Below, piece after piece: positions 1-9,703 of a stretch of DNA of 64,000 bases. Within the stretch, counting starts at the first letter, position 1. The number at the start of each line of letters is the position of its first letter. Source of the DNA: Caldilineaceae bacterium SB0661_bin_34 (GTDB taxonomy: Bacteria > Chloroflexota > Anaerolineae > Caldilineales > Caldilineaceae). The translations under genes and the position numbers were made by a program. Where the stretch lies: assembly GCA_009841145.1 (NCBI GenBank), contig VXMJ01000062.1, positions 1-64,000 on the forward strand, in the 5' to 3' direction. Below the pieces are notes generated by a model. The model was not told where the DNA came from. It saw only the letters and a list, made by a program, of their open reading frames with translations, and did no database searches.

Positions 1-111
1 TTTTTTTTGTTGTTTTGTTTTTTGGTTTTTTTTTTTTTTATTTCTTTTCTTTTTTTTTTGTACTTTCTTCTTGGTGTGGGGCGGGGGGGGGTCCGCGGCC
101 CCCCCCCCACG
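1..111. other. Low-complexity contig-end sequence
   Basis: Bases 1-60 are almost pure T with scattered G. They are followed by G runs and then a C run ending near base 109. Normal coding sequence starts abruptly at about base 112. The reading frame stays open through this stretch but gives only a Phe/Leu-rich peptide followed by Gly, Arg and Pro. This looks like a sequencing or assembly artefact at a contig end, so it should not be translated as part of the following gene. Confidence 0.8.
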
Positions 112-963
112 GACGAGTTCCATCGGCAGTTCGGGTTCGACCTGGTAAAACTTACGCCCAGTGGTTTGTACGGAGTCCAGGATTGGGGTGTTGGTATCCA
201 GTTCGGTCGTCACGACGATGAAGCGCCGACGGTGATCGCCTCGCCGGTTGCACTGGCAGCAGACTGGAAGTCCCTGCCGGCGCTGGAACCCGAGACAGGG
301 GCCCTGGGCAGGGAACTGGAAATGTGCAGCCGCGTGCGGGAGCTGTGGGGAAACGGGGTTCCCTACATGATGACCATCTTCAGCCCGATTACGCTGGCTC
401 ACAAAATCGCCGGCGATCAGGTGTATGAGCACATGCGGCAGGACCCGACGTTGCTGCACGCGGGCCTGCGGACCATCCGCGACACGGTGGTGCAGTATGT
501 GCGGGCCTGCAATGCCGTAGGCGTGCCGGGATACTTTCTGGCGACCCAGCAGGCGAGCCGCGACATTCTGTCGCCCCAGGAATATCGGGAGTTTGGACTT
601 GCCTACGATGCCGACGTTGCGTCCGAACTGGAGGATAGTGTCATTCGCATGTTGCACGTATGCGGTTCAAACATCATGCTGGAGGAGGCCGCTCAGCTTA
701 ACGTGAATTGCCTTAGCTGGTCAGCTGGAGGCGACAATCCGGATGTGGCGGAGGCGCGTCGCCTGACCAATAAGACCTTGGCTGCGGGGTTGAATCTCGA
801 AACCATGCGGTCCGGCACGGAGGATGACAACCGGACCATGGTGGCGGCACAGGTGAAAAACCATCCCGGGCCCGGCCTGATTTTGGCGCCGGACTGTGTT
901 GTTAAAGGCGATTCGCCCGATAAAAACCTGTCCGCGGTGGTCGGCGCGGCCCGAGACCTATAG
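112..963 (+). CDS. Uroporphyrinogen decarboxylase (URO-D) family protein, 5' partial
   Basis: About 283 codons of a URO-D superfamily protein whose N-terminus is lost in the low-complexity contig end. Visible family features are a central segment around GVPYMMTIFSP, the YVRACNAVGVPGYFLATQQAS stretch and a C-terminal part with LHVCGSNIMLEE and NCLSWSAGG, typical of the TIM-barrel fold shared by HemE and the corrinoid methyltransferases MtaA/CmuA. In such catabolic neighbourhoods, members are more often cobalamin-linked methyltransferases or demethylases than haem enzymes, but the substrate cannot be read here. It converges on the peptide importer cluster with a 76-bp gap. Confidence 0.8.
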   Translation, partial: DEFHRQFGFDLVKLTPSGLYGVQDWGVGIQFGRHDDEAPTVIASPVALAADWKSLPALEPETGALGRELEMCSRVRELWGNGVPYMMTIFSPITLAHKIAGDQVYEHMRQDPTLLHAGLRTIRDTVVQYVRACNAVGVPGYFLATQQASRDILSPQEYREFGLAYDADVASELEDSVIRMLHVCGSNIMLEEAAQLNVNCLSWSAGGDNPDVAEARRLTNKTLAAGLNLETMRSGTEDDNRTMVAAQVKNHPGPGLILAPDCVVKGDSPDKNLSAVVGAARDL

Positions 964-1039
964 GAAATCCGGCGGACCGGGAGGTCGGAGGGTGACTGCC
1001 GACGTTTCGATCGCCGAAACCGACAGGTTGCCGGGGTTG

Positions 1040-2110
1040 TTAGATGGTCATCCCCTTCAGTTCAAGCTCCGCGGCAAAGTGGCATCTGGCCAGGTGGCCC
1101 GGCGTGTGCTCGGCCAAGGGCGGGGTCTCCGTTCGGCAGACATCCTGGGCGTAGGCGCAGCGCGGATGGAAGTAGCAGCCCGATGGCGGATCGGCAGGAT
1201 TGGGAACGTCTCCCTCCAGTACGATTCGGTGCCTGTCCCGGCGCGGGTCGGGTACGGGAATGGCTTCCAGCAGTGCTTCCGTGTAAGGATGCAGCGGCTT
1301 CCGGAACAGTTGCCGGGTGGTTGTCATCTCCACGATTTGGCCCACATACATCACAGCCACCGAATCACAGATGTGCTTGATGACGCTCATGTTGTGGGCG
1401 ATGAAAAGATAGGTCAGGCCGAACTCTTCGCGGAGGTCCTTGATCAGGTTGAGGATTTGGGCTTGCACCGACACATCCAAGGCTGAAACCGGTTCGTCCG
1501 CTACGATGAACCGAGGATTGAGCGCCAAGGCCCGGGCCAGGCTAATGCGCTGCCGTTGGCCTCCGCTGAAGGCGTGGGGATAGCGGTTCATGTGTTCCGG
1601 GCTTAGGCCGACCCGTCTCAGGAGTTCTGCCACCCGGTCCTGCAAGTCCTGCCCCTGGCTGACGTTGTTGATAACCAGTGGTTCCCCCACGATTTGCTTG
1701 AGGGTCAGCCGCGGGTTTAGTGACGCGTACGGATCCTGGAAAACGATTTGAATGTGCCTGCGCATGATGCGCAGGGATTCCGGATCCAGCGCTTCGATGT
1801 GGACGGGCTCATCGTCCGGCATGGTATAGACAATCTCCCCAGCCGTGGCCTTGAGCAGCCGGATCACACACCGGCCTGTGGTGCTCTTGCCACAACCCGA
1901 TTCCCCGACCAGGCCAAAGACGGTGCCGCGTTCGACCGAGAAGGTCACGTCGTCGACCGCCTTAACGTGGCCGACCACGCGTTTCAGGAATCCCTTGCGG
2001 ATGGGGAAATGCATCTTGAGGTTGCGGACCTCCAGCAACGGACTCTGGCCCGAGCCGGATTCCACAGAAGCAACCGCTGTATCGGAGGGGGATGTCGGTG
2101 TTGTGGTCAT
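1040..2110 (-). CDS. Oligopeptide/dipeptide ABC transporter ATP-binding protein (OppF/DppF type)
   Basis: 356 residues. Cytoplasmic ATPase that powers peptide import as the partner of the OppD-type subunit encoded upstream. Walker A is GESGCGKST, the signature is FSGGQRQR, and Walker B is [13 protein letters not shown]. The C-terminal extension carries the oligopeptide/nickel-type domain with a [14 protein letters not shown] cysteine cluster, diagnostic of the Opp/Dpp subfamily. It is the last gene of a minus-strand cluster (binding protein, two permeases, two ATPases), and its ATG lies one base after the stop of the OppD-type gene, so translation is probably coupled. Substrate specificity (peptide or another small solute) is not decidable. 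Confidence 0.95.
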   Translation of the reverse strand: MTTTPTSPSDTAVASVESGSGQSPLLEVRNLKMHFPIRKGFLKRVVGHVKAVDDVTFSVERGTVFGLVGESGCGKSTTGRCVIRLLKATAGEIVYTMPDDEPVHIEALDPESLRIMRRHIQIVFQDPYASLNPRLTLKQIVGEPLVINNVSQGQDLQDRVAELLRRVGLSPEHMNRYPHAFSGGQRQRISLARALALNPRFIVADEPVSALDVSVQAQILNLIKDLREEFGLTYLFIAHNMSVIKHICDSVAVMYVGQIVEMTTTRQLFRKPLHPYTEALLEAIPVPDPRRDRHRIVLEGDVPNPADPPSGCYFHPRCAYAQDVCRTETPPLAEHTPGHLARCHFAAELELKGMTI

Positions 2111-2111
2111 C

Positions 2112-3143
2112 TCAGGGTTGGGAGGATGCCGTTTCGCCGTACAGGTGGCAGCGAACCTGATGGTCTTCGTCGATCTGGATCAGGGTCGGTTCCCGGTGTT
2201 CGCAAACTCCGGTCATGAAATCCGGACAACGCGGATGGAATCGGCACCCCGAGGGTATGCTGGAGGGATCCGGCACGCTCCCGGCAATCACCTCCAGGCG
2301 TCGGTCCTGATCGTCGTCCAAGCGCGGGATCGAACGCAAGAGCGCCTGGGTGTACGGATGTCTCGGGCTGTAGAAGGTCGTGTCGATATCCGTCTGTTCC
2401 ACGACCTTGCCAAGGTACATGACTGCCACCTCGTCGCACATCTCCGCCACAACCCCCAAGTCGTGGGTAATGAAGATGATGCTCATGTGGGTTTCGTCCT
2501 GGAGATCGCGCATCAGCGAAAGGATCTGGGCTTGCGTGGTGACATCCAGGGCCGTCGTAGGCTCGTCCGCGATCAGGAGCGTGGGATTGCAGCTAAGGGC
2601 AATGGCAATCATGACGCGTTGCCGCTGGCCGCCGCTGAGCTGATGGGGATAGCTGGCAAAGACCCGTTCGGGTTCCGGCAGCTGCACGCGGTCTAGGGAA
2701 TGGACCGCCAGTGCGCGGGCCTCCGTGCGGTCCACATCCTGGTGCAGGTTGATGGCTTCCAGCAGCTGGTTGCCGACGGTATAGAGCGGATCCAGGGAAG
2801 TCATGGGTTCCTGGAAGATCATTGCGATCTCGTTGCCCCGAATTCGCCGCATCTCCCGGCTCTTGGGTGGCAACGCGGTGATTTCAACCGCGTCCGTTCC
2901 TTGACCATTGCGCTGGTGATAGATCACCGAACCGTCGACGATGCGGCCTCGGCTTGGAACCATGTTCATGATGCACTGGGCCGTCACGCTCTTGCCGCAG
3001 CCGCTTTCGCCGACCACACCCAGCACCTGGCCCCGATTGAGGGTGAAGTCCACTCCCTCCAAGGCCCGCACCACGCCGCTTTCCGTATGGAAGTGGGTGT
3101 GAAGGTTCCTGACTTCCAGGATTGTTTCGGCGCGGTCGGCCAT
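2112..3143 (-). CDS. Oligopeptide/dipeptide ABC transporter ATP-binding protein (OppD/DppD type)
   Basis: 343 residues. First ATPase of the peptide importer. It has Walker [10 protein letters not shown] (Val replaces Thr/Ser, which is usual in OppD), signature LSGGQRQR, Walker [14 protein letters not shown] and the C-terminal cysteine-bearing segment [15 protein letters not shown]. It lies 12 bp after the OppC-type permease gene and one base before the OppF-type gene, so the cluster is tightly packed. It works as a heterodimer with the next gene product on the cytoplasmic face of the two permeases. Confidence 0.95.
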   Translation of the reverse strand: MADRAETILEVRNLHTHFHTESGVVRALEGVDFTLNRGQVLGVVGESGCGKSVTAQCIMNMVPSRGRIVDGSVIYHQRNGQGTDAVEITALPPKSREMRRIRGNEIAMIFQEPMTSLDPLYTVGNQLLEAINLHQDVDRTEARALAVHSLDRVQLPEPERVFASYPHQLSGGQRQRVMIAIALSCNPTLLIADEPTTALDVTTQAQILSLMRDLQDETHMSIIFITHDLGVVAEMCDEVAVMYLGKVVEQTDIDTTFYSPRHPYTQALLRSIPRLDDDQDRRLEVIAGSVPDPSSIPSGCRFHPRCPDFMTGVCEHREPTLIQIDEDHQVRCHLYGETASSQP

Positions 3144-3155
3144 GTCCCGGAACCG

Positions 3156-4319
3156 TCAGAGGGCGAACGGATCCACGGCATCGCGGATGCCGTCGCCCAG
3201 GAAGTTGAAGCTGAGAACCGACACGATTACGAACGCGCCCGGCAGCATCAACCATGGCTTCTTGATCACCACACCGACGGTCTGCGCGTCCTGGAGCAAC
3301 GTTCCCCAACTTACCGCGGGCGGCAGGATGCCGAGTCCCAGAAAACTCAGGGCGGTCTCGGCCAGGATCATGCCCGGGATGGCCAGTGTTGCAATCACGA
3401 TGATGTGGCTGAGGGCGTTGGGCAGCATGTGCACCATGATGATGCGGAAGTGCGATGCGCCGGCGGCCGTGGCCGCGGAGGAGAACTCCATTTCCCGGAA
3501 GGCCAGGACCTTGGCCCGGACCTGACGCGCCAGGCTGGTCCAGCCGATGAGGGACAGGATGATGCTGATCAGAAAAAACCGCGTGACGATGGTGATATCC
3601 GCCGGCATGGCTGCGGCGAGTGCCGCCCACAGCGCAATGCTCGGGAACGACATCAACAATTCGATGAACCGCTGAATGACTGTGTCCACCGGTCCTCCGA
3701 AGTACCCCGAGATCGTCCCCATGACCGAACCGAACAGGATGGTCAACGACACCCCTATCAGGCCCACGGTTAGCGATATGCGTCCTCCGAAGATAATCCG
3801 GGAAAACAGGTCGCGGCCCAGCCGATCGGTGCCCAACAGAAAGACGGTGCCCGGTGCATCCACCCCGTACAGGTGCCGCTCCGAGGGAAACAGGCCCAGC
3901 AGTTTGTAGGGGGCTCCCTTCACGAACAGTTTCAGGGGATACATCTGGGTCGTGTCGTCCTTGTGGACCCAGTCCAGGTTGTAGGTGTCCAGTTCGGTGG
4001 TGGTTCCGTAGACGAAGGGTCGGAAGTGGAACTGGCCGGTCTCATCCCGGAATCGGGGCAGCTGGGGTGCCCGCGCCACGAAGTCCTCGTTGGAAATCAG
4101 GTGGTCATACGGTGTGATGAATTCGGCTAGGGCCACCATCAGGTAGAGCAGCAGCAGCACGAAGGTCGCGGCCACCGCCAGCCGGTTGCGCAGGAAACGG
4201 CGCCAAATCAGGTACCACAGGGACAACTGGCCGATCTCGCCGGCACTGAGGTTGATCTCGACTTCGCCGGCCTGCGGTTCCGATACGGCGGACGGCAGTG
4301 TGAGCGACTGATCGGACAT
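3156..4319 (-). CDS. Oligopeptide/dipeptide ABC transporter permease (OppC/DppC type)
   Basis: 387 residues, integral membrane. The N-terminus has an OppC_N-type first transmembrane segment (about residues 45-65, rich in LAVAATFVLLLLYLMVAL). A long extracytoplasmic insertion follows before the remaining helices, which makes the protein larger than the common ~300-residue members. The binding-protein-dependent transport domain contains the EAA-type loop around AATAAGASHFRIIMVHMLPN, where it contacts the ATPases. The gene follows the OppB-type permease by 6 bp and precedes oppD by 12 bp. Confidence 0.93.
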   Translation of the reverse strand: MSDQSLTLPSAVSEPQAGEVEINLSAGEIGQLSLWYLIWRRFLRNRLAVAATFVLLLLYLMVALAEFITPYDHLISNEDFVARAPQLPRFRDETGQFHFRPFVYGTTTELDTYNLDWVHKDDTTQMYPLKLFVKGAPYKLLGLFPSERHLYGVDAPGTVFLLGTDRLGRDLFSRIIFGGRISLTVGLIGVSLTILFGSVMGTISGYFGGPVDTVIQRFIELLMSFPSIALWAALAAAMPADITIVTRFFLISIILSLIGWTSLARQVRAKVLAFREMEFSSAATAAGASHFRIIMVHMLPNALSHIIVIATLAIPGMILAETALSFLGLGILPPAVSWGTLLQDAQTVGVVIKKPWLMLPGAFVIVSVLSFNFLGDGIRDAVDPFAL

Positions 4320-4325
4320 GGAGCG

Positions 4326-5309
4326 CTACTCGTACCGGATGCGGGGATCAATCAGACCGAGCAGGATGTCCGCCAGAAAGTTGCCCAGCACCAGCATAAA
4401 GGCCAGGAACATGAGGAACGTCCCCGCCAAGTACATGTCCTGTTGCCGCAGGGCGTTGAAGTACAGGGGGCCGGTTGTGGGCAGGCCCAACACAATCGAC
4501 ACGATCAGGGACCCGGAAATGATGGTGGGCAGGCTCATGCCCAGCAGCATGATGAGCGGATGGATGGCGTTGCGCACGGCGTGCTTGACCACCACTGTAG
4601 CCTCGCGCAGGCCGCGCGCGCGCGCGGCCTGCACGTACTGCATATTGAGTATGTCGAGCAGATTGCCGCGCATGATGCGCATCAGGCCGGCAGTGCCCGA
4701 GGTGCCCACCACCACAATGGGTACCCAAAGGTGCTTGACGAGGTCGATCACCTTGGCCAAGCTCCATGGCGCGTCCACGTACTCGCGCGAAAACAGGCCG
4801 CCGACCGTGAAGCCAAACAGTCTCTGAATCACCACCATCAGGACCAGGGCCAGCATGAAATCGGGGATGGACAACCCCGCCATCCCCACAATGGTGGCCA
4901 CGTTGTCCCCCAGCTTGTACTGGTGGGTGGCGGTGTAGATCCCGATGGGGATGGCCACAAGCCAGATGAAAAGGAGCGAGCCAGTGGCGATGGCCACGGT
5001 GAAGCCGAGGCGCTCCCAGATCAGTTCGCTGACCTCCCGGTTGAACTCGAAGGAGCGCCCGAAGTCGCCGCGTACGAAACCTCTGACCCAGATCCAATAC
5101 TGGACGGGAACCGGCTTGTCCAGCCCATAGCGCCGTTTGAGCGCCTCCAGCTCCGCCTCCGCCGTGTGTGTTCCCTGAAGCTGACGCTGTGCCTGGAAGA
5201 CGTCGATATAACTGCCCGGTGGCAGGTTGATGATGAGAAAACCCACGAAGGAAATCAGGACCAGCGTGGAGATCATGTAGACCAGGCGCCGGGCGATGAA
5301 GGCAAGCAT
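4326..5309 (-). CDS. Oligopeptide/dipeptide ABC transporter permease (OppB/DppB type)
   Basis: 327 residues with about six predicted membrane helices. It begins MLAFIARRLVYMISTLVLIS, the classic OppB N-terminal helix. The conserved loop includes AARARGLREATVVVKHAVRN, the EAA-like motif that docks on the ATPases. It forms the channel heterodimer with the OppC-type protein. It is separated from the upstream binding-protein gene by about 139 bp containing a strong hairpin. The downstream importer genes are spaced by 1-12 bp, so permeases and ATPases probably share one transcript. Confidence 0.94.
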   Translation of the reverse strand: MLAFIARRLVYMISTLVLISFVGFLIINLPPGSYIDVFQAQRQLQGTHTAEAELEALKRRYGLDKPVPVQYWIWVRGFVRGDFGRSFEFNREVSELIWERLGFTVAIATGSLLFIWLVAIPIGIYTATHQYKLGDNVATIVGMAGLSIPDFMLALVLMVVIQRLFGFTVGGLFSREYVDAPWSLAKVIDLVKHLWVPIVVVGTSGTAGLMRIMRGNLLDILNMQYVQAARARGLREATVVVKHAVRNAIHPLIMLLGMSLPTIISGSLIVSIVLGLPTTGPLYFNALRQQDMYLAGTFLMFLAFMLVLGNFLADILLGLIDPRIRYE

Positions 5310-5394
5310 CGGTCAGGGTTCAGGCTGCGGAGGGCGGCGCGGGTTTGGTCACGGGCGGGGCTGCTGTGACTTCAATTGGCTAACACCCGGAGGT

Positions 5395-5428
5395 CCCGGT
5401 GCCACGGGGCACGCCCCGTGGCACCGGG
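5395..5428 (-). promoter_or_regulatory. Perfect 16-bp inverted repeat (intra-operon hairpin)
   Basis: Arms 5395-5410 and 5413-5428 are exact reverse complements separated by two bases, giving a roughly 15-bp GC-rich stem with a 4-base loop. It lies between the binding-protein gene (ends 5449) and the OppB-type permease gene (starts 5309). No T-run follows on either strand, so it is not a textbook intrinsic terminator. Similar hairpins after binding-protein genes stabilise that part of the mRNA or attenuate downstream transcription, which raises binding protein over permease. That role is an inference here. Confidence 0.6.
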
Positions 5429-5448
5429 GTTGACAACGACAAATCAAT

Positions 5449-7497
5449 TTACTGTTTGAAATACATCTGTTCCGGATAGACCGCACCGAAGTAGACCATG
5501 ATCCAAGGGCCGGTGAAGCCGCCTAGTCCCAACTGCTCGTAAGACGGGAAGTTCCCGACGTTGTCCAAGTGGGCAACGATGGTGGGAGTGTTGGCGACGG
5601 TTCCGATGACGAACGGTCCATCCTCGACATGGACGCGAATGATGTCCTGGCTCAGTTGCAGGCGCTTGGCGTCGTCGGGTTCGACCCGGGCAGCGTTGTA
5701 CAGCTCCCAAAGCCGCCAGGTCGGATCACCTTCATTGGGTTCTTCACGTGGCGGGTTGCGGTCCAGCGGATCGACATCCAATTCCGCGTCCTCCTTCTCG
5801 GTGCCGATAACCTTGTACCAGGAGCCGTAGAGAGGCGCCCAGCGGTTGTTGTCGACCGGGATGACCCAGTTGGGGAAGACAAGGAAGTTCGGGCCGTCAC
5901 CCAGGCCCCAGCAACTGCGGATGTCGATTTCGGAGTTGTCCTGCATCACACCCAGCTGTTCGTTGGGCACTACATTGACCTGGACTCGGAGGCCCACGGC
6001 CTCCCAACCCTCCTTGACGATTTCAACGTTCTGGGCATTGGCGCTGTTGGCAATGCCCCCGGCGCTGCAGTCGATGCGCAGCGTCAATTCATCGCCACTG
6101 GGCAGGTCGCGGAAGCCATCGCCGTCGGCATCCACCGCACCGGAGGCATCCAGCAGCTCGGTGGCCAGGTCGGCGTCGTAAGTCACGGCTAGGTCGCGCC
6201 ACTGCCTATAGAGGTCCTTGCCGGTTTCGTCGGCCGTGAACTCGATGGCTTTGGGGCTCATGGTTCCGGTGGTTTTTTCACCCGTGCCGAAGTAGACGAT
6301 TTTCTGGATCTTGTCCCGATCAATCGCGTGGGAGAGACCGCGCCGGAAGTCCGTGTTGCGATACAGCTCCCGCTTCTGCGGATCGGTATGCGTCCAGTTC
6401 GGATAAAGGAGGAACGAGGCACCGCCACCCACGTCCCAGAGGTAGGTCTTGAGGCCCACGGCCGCTTCTGCATCACGGAAAACCGACAGCTCGCTCAGGG
6501 GCTGGTATCGGCACGGCCGGCCACAGATTTCCTGTTCACCGGCGATGACCCGTAGCTTGGACACCTCCAGATTCTCGACATAGGTCATGTCGATGGAATC
6601 GATGTATGGCAGCTGGTTGCCGGCAGTGTCAACGGCGTAGTAGAACGGGTTGCGATCCAGTACCAGACGCGTGCCTGGTTCGTACTGCACCGGCATCCAG
6701 GGGTTCAGGACCGGAGCGTCCGGGTTGCTGGGCCAGTTCAGCTTCTCGTCAAGCAGTTCAAAGGTCTCCTCGTCGGAATAGTCCGGGTGGAACTGTCGCA
6801 GGTAATGCTCGGGCACAAACAGCTTTTCGTTGCCCGGGATGGTGCCGTTGGGCCACATGGCCAGGCGGTCCAGGAACAGGGGCGCTGAATCGGAGAACGT
6901 GAAGGTAAGGGTGTAGTCGTCCGTCTTCGTGACTTCGGTGACCGCGTCCGCCGACTTCATGTAGTCCGGTGGGACGTCGGAATGCTCTGTGTTGAGAACC
7001 ATGTCGTTCCACCAGAACAGGAAGTCGTCGGCCGTAAAGGCATCGCCGTCGGACCACCGGGTGCCTTCGCGCAGGTACAGGGTCCATTCGGTCTTGTCGT
7101 CGTTATTGGCCCAGCTTTTGGCCAAGCCAGGTCGCTTGTCCAGGCCGTCCTTGACCCAGTGGACCGGGGAGTAGGCGTACATGGCCATCACGAGGTGGGA
7201 ACCACTGGACGAGGTGTCGAACCTGTGCCAAGTGCCACCGTACTGACCGATTTCGTTATACGGCTCGATCACAAGCGGTTCCTTGGGCAGGCGTTCGTCA
7301 ACCGGCGGGAGGGTGCCTGCAGCCACCATTTCGGCCAGCATTGGCGCCTCACCGTAAGCTCCTTCTTCGGGCATCGCCGCCGCCGGGGCCTCGGCAGGTT
7401 CAGACTCGGGTGCAGGTTCTTCGGCCGGGGCGCCACAGGCTGCTACGAGCATGGCCACCAAGGCGAGGACGAACACCCAGCGTGTGCGTTTCAACAT
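5449..7497 (-). CDS. Peptide ABC transporter substrate-binding lipoprotein (solute-binding family 5)
   Basis: 682 residues from the chosen ATG at 7497, which has a GGAGG Shine-Dalgarno sequence about nine bases upstream; an earlier in-frame start at 7539 lacks one. The N-terminus is a lipoprotein signal peptide (basic MLKRTR, hydrophobic core, LVAAC lipobox with Cys21), followed by an acidic, Ala/Pro/Glu-rich linker. The body fits the DppA/OppA (SBP_bac_5) family: it includes KSWANNDDKTEWTLYLREG and TRWSDGDAFTADDF. Anchored outside the cytoplasmic membrane, it delivers peptides or similar solutes to the OppBC channel. At nearly 700 residues it is longer than typical ~540-residue members. Confidence 0.93.
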   Translation of the reverse strand: MLKRTRWVFVLALVAMLVAACGAPAEEPAPESEPAEAPAAAMPEEGAYGEAPMLAEMVAAGTLPPVDERLPKEPLVIEPYNEIGQYGGTWHRFDTSSSGSHLVMAMYAYSPVHWVKDGLDKRPGLAKSWANNDDKTEWTLYLREGTRWSDGDAFTADDFLFWWNDMVLNTEHSDVPPDYMKSADAVTEVTKTDDYTLTFTFSDSAPLFLDRLAMWPNGTIPGNEKLFVPEHYLRQFHPDYSDEETFELLDEKLNWPSNPDAPVLNPWMPVQYEPGTRLVLDRNPFYYAVDTAGNQLPYIDSIDMTYVENLEVSKLRVIAGEQEICGRPCRYQPLSELSVFRDAEAAVGLKTYLWDVGGGASFLLYPNWTHTDPQKRELYRNTDFRRGLSHAIDRDKIQKIVYFGTGEKTTGTMSPKAIEFTADETGKDLYRQWRDLAVTYDADLATELLDASGAVDADGDGFRDLPSGDELTLRIDCSAGGIANSANAQNVEIVKEGWEAVGLRVQVNVVPNEQLGVMQDNSEIDIRSCWGLGDGPNFLVFPNWVIPVDNNRWAPLYGSWYKVIGTEKEDAELDVDPLDRNPPREEPNEGDPTWRLWELYNAARVEPDDAKRLQLSQDIIRVHVEDGPFVIGTVANTPTIVAHLDNVGNFPSYEQLGLGGFTGPWIMVYFGAVYPEQMYFKQ

Positions 7498-7750
7498 ATT
7501 CTGATTCCTCCGGATTAGGGAGTGAATGGGATGGCCCATTATACGGTAGGAAGCTTAATTGATTGCGCCGGTGGACGGTCTCCCAATCCGGTTGGCCCCA
7601 TGGTCCGCAAAAGAGGCCGTGCCGACTGCTAACAACATGGCAGGCCGCTCGGAACCGCGCGTTCAGCCCAGCCCGACCATCGGCGTCTGGACCTGAAGTG
7701 TCCTGTGACGTTGCCTTCTGCCGAATGTGCGGGCGGGGATGGTTGTAGGT

Positions 7751-8926
7751 CTACTCAAAGACCTGCTTGCCGACCCGGTAGCGTTCCACGTAGTCCCAGT
7801 TGATTTCCACGCCAAGGCCGTGGCCCTCAGGCACGGTGACGCAACCCTCTCCATCGATGGAACTCAAACCATCCGAGTAGCCAAGGTAGATTGGGGTCTC
7901 GCTTGATCCGGGTGCCTTGGGATGCACCAGACCCATTTCGTAGTAGTTCGTGTTTCTGATCGAGGCCATGCAATGCCGGGCAGCCGGTCCCGGTCCGTGG
8001 AACTCGATGTCCATGCCAATGGATTCACAGGCATGGGCCAGCTTCATGACCCCCGTAATGCCGTCGTATCCGATGTCGCCGCGCATGTAGTCGGTGGCAT
8101 CCGCCAAGGCGAAGTCCATGTGGGGTTGCAGCGTCCTGACATGCTCCGTCTGCAGGAGGGGGGTCTTGATCAGTTGCCGCAGCTTCCGATGCATGAACTG
8201 TGATATGCCGCCTTCGCGGCCCGGATCCTCATACCAGAAGAAGCCATACTCGTCGCAGGCGCGGCCCACCTTCAACACATCCGCAAACGTGTGGAACTCG
8301 CAGGCGGGATCCAGCATCAAGTCCATTCGATCGCCCACGCGCTTCCCCACTTCCCGCACGTTGGCGACTTCCTGGGAAATGGGGGCATTGCCCCAGCCGT
8401 GGATCTTGAATGCCGGATAGCCCATCTCCAGACATTGTTCTGCGAAGTCGGCGTAGGCTTCCGGCGAGGAGAGGCCATCCGGCTGTTCGTCGCCGTGGTA
8501 GGTACTGGCGTAGCAGGGGATTTTCTTGTGGTGCCCTCCCAGTAGTCGGTAGAGGGGTTGTTCATACAACTTGCCAGCCAGATCCCACAGGGCAATGTCC
8601 AGCGGGGCCAGGCCGATCCTGGCCACCTGGCGCTGGGCCCTGGAAATGTCCGAATAGAAGCGTTCCCGCTCCAGTGCGTGCCGGCCCATCAGATAAGAGG
8701 CCAGTTTTGGGAGCTGGGAATAGTCTGCGGGACTCCCGCCCACACACTCCCCGGACACGCCTGCCGCCGTGTTGATGATCAGGACATGCCCTTCGGTCTT
8801 GAGCCGCGCTCCAGGTTCGTACACCAGGTTGAACCCGTTGTAGTCGGTGCCCAGGTCGTGTTTCTCGGTGGTGAAGGTATGCAATTCGATGGATATGATG
8901 GACAGATCGCCGGCGTGGTTTGACAT
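7751..8926 (-). CDS. Mandelate racemase/muconate lactonizing enzyme family protein (enolase superfamily)
   Basis: 391 residues. It has the N-terminal capping domain and the C-terminal TIM barrel of the enolase superfamily. Visible active-site landmarks are the catalytic-lysine strand PAFKIHGW (a K-x-H pattern), the metal ligands in LMLDPACEF and FWYEDPG, and LLQTEHVR. These enzymes abstract a proton alpha to a carboxylate, and most in this group are sugar-acid dehydratases. The gene lies upstream of and on the same strand as the importer, with about 250 bp between, so the imported solute may be related to its substrate. The exact reaction is unassigned. Confidence 0.88.
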   Translation of the reverse strand: MSNHAGDLSIISIELHTFTTEKHDLGTDYNGFNLVYEPGARLKTEGHVLIINTAAGVSGECVGGSPADYSQLPKLASYLMGRHALERERFYSDISRAQRQVARIGLAPLDIALWDLAGKLYEQPLYRLLGGHHKKIPCYASTYHGDEQPDGLSSPEAYADFAEQCLEMGYPAFKIHGWGNAPISQEVANVREVGKRVGDRMDLMLDPACEFHTFADVLKVGRACDEYGFFWYEDPGREGGISQFMHRKLRQLIKTPLLQTEHVRTLQPHMDFALADATDYMRGDIGYDGITGVMKLAHACESIGMDIEFHGPGPAARHCMASIRNTNYYEMGLVHPKAPGSSETPIYLGYSDGLSSIDGEGCVTVPEGHGLGVEINWDYVERYRVGKQVFE

Positions 8927-9417
8927 GGTTTTGGCTGTGAACTGGTGGGATAGGCGGCGAGTGTAGCACAGCGCCGGACAGCCGAATCCACCGGTTTCGG
9001 ACAGGCCCCGGTCGTCATGTCAAGGGGACTTCTCTCACGGCTTCGGCGGTAACCCAGCGAACCTTTGTTTTACATAACTTTTTTGCGCTCAGAAGTGCGC
9101 CCATTACGGCAGTCTGGATGTCGATCCGTGCCTTGTGAATGCCAAGTTCCCTGAGTGCACGTCCTGCCTGGCCAACCATGAGTTCCAGAGCTGGGCATTG
9201 GTTTCGGACACCGGGGAATCAGTAGCGAGTTTGCAGGGCCGGGATGCGGTTTTAGATCGTTGAAGGCTCCAACCTTGTTGGGCTCGAGATGTCCCAACAG
9301 GAACCTTGAAAGGCATGGACGCCACCCGGAAGCTCGGAATCCGTACGGTAAGATGCACTGTCCCCTTCCTTGAGCGGGATCGGGGCAGCGGAGGATTGAC
9401 GGAGCTCTCATTCCCAC
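8927..9417. other. Intergenic stretch with no convincing gene
   Basis: About 490 bp upstream of the enolase-superfamily gene. Minus-strand frames between about 9018 and 9190 read with plausible amino-acid composition (a segment like GRALRELGIHKARIDIQTAV), but a stop and a frame change interrupt it upstream and no start or family can be assigned. It may be the tail of a decayed gene. The promoter for the enzyme-importer cluster should lie at the 8927 side, but I see no clear -35/-10 pair. Confidence 0.4.
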
Positions 9418-9687
9418 ATGACAGAAACAACGCCAAACAATCAAGGCGAAAAACCATCAGCTCGCCGCGCGCGCAAGTTGATTGAGAAGATGTCCGAGCA
9501 GGGCGAAGAATCCAGGGACGCGCCTGAACTGCAGCCTGCGAAGGACTTCCTCAACAGCGTGTGGCAGGGCAACGCCATTTCACGGATCCCGTCCGGATCC
9601 CGCCAGTTTAAGCAACCTGAGCGCGCTCCCGGGTCCCGCCAACCAGGCACGGAAGGCGACCCGGACGAATCCAATGCCAATTCATAA
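9418..9687 (+). CDS. Small hypothetical protein
   Basis: 89 residues, highly polar, rich in Glu, Arg, Ser, Pro and Gly, with no membrane segment and no domain that I recognise. The N-terminal half (ARRARKLIEKMSEQGEE) could form a basic/acidic helix; the C-terminal half is Pro/Ser/Gly-rich and probably disordered. It ends 16 bp before a VOC-family gene on the same strand, so it could be a leader gene in that transcript. The open frame may also be fortuitous, since there is no family support. Confidence 0.35.
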   Translation: MTETTPNNQGEKPSARRARKLIEKMSEQGEESRDAPELQPAKDFLNSVWQGNAISRIPSGSRQFKQPERAPGSRQPGTEGDPDESNANS

Positions 9688-9703
9688 CACTAGGACAAAA
9701 ACG

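Noticed and set aside
2700-3773. 357-codon plus-strand open frame opposite oppD/oppC
   Set aside because: Spans two real genes on the other strand and has no domain.
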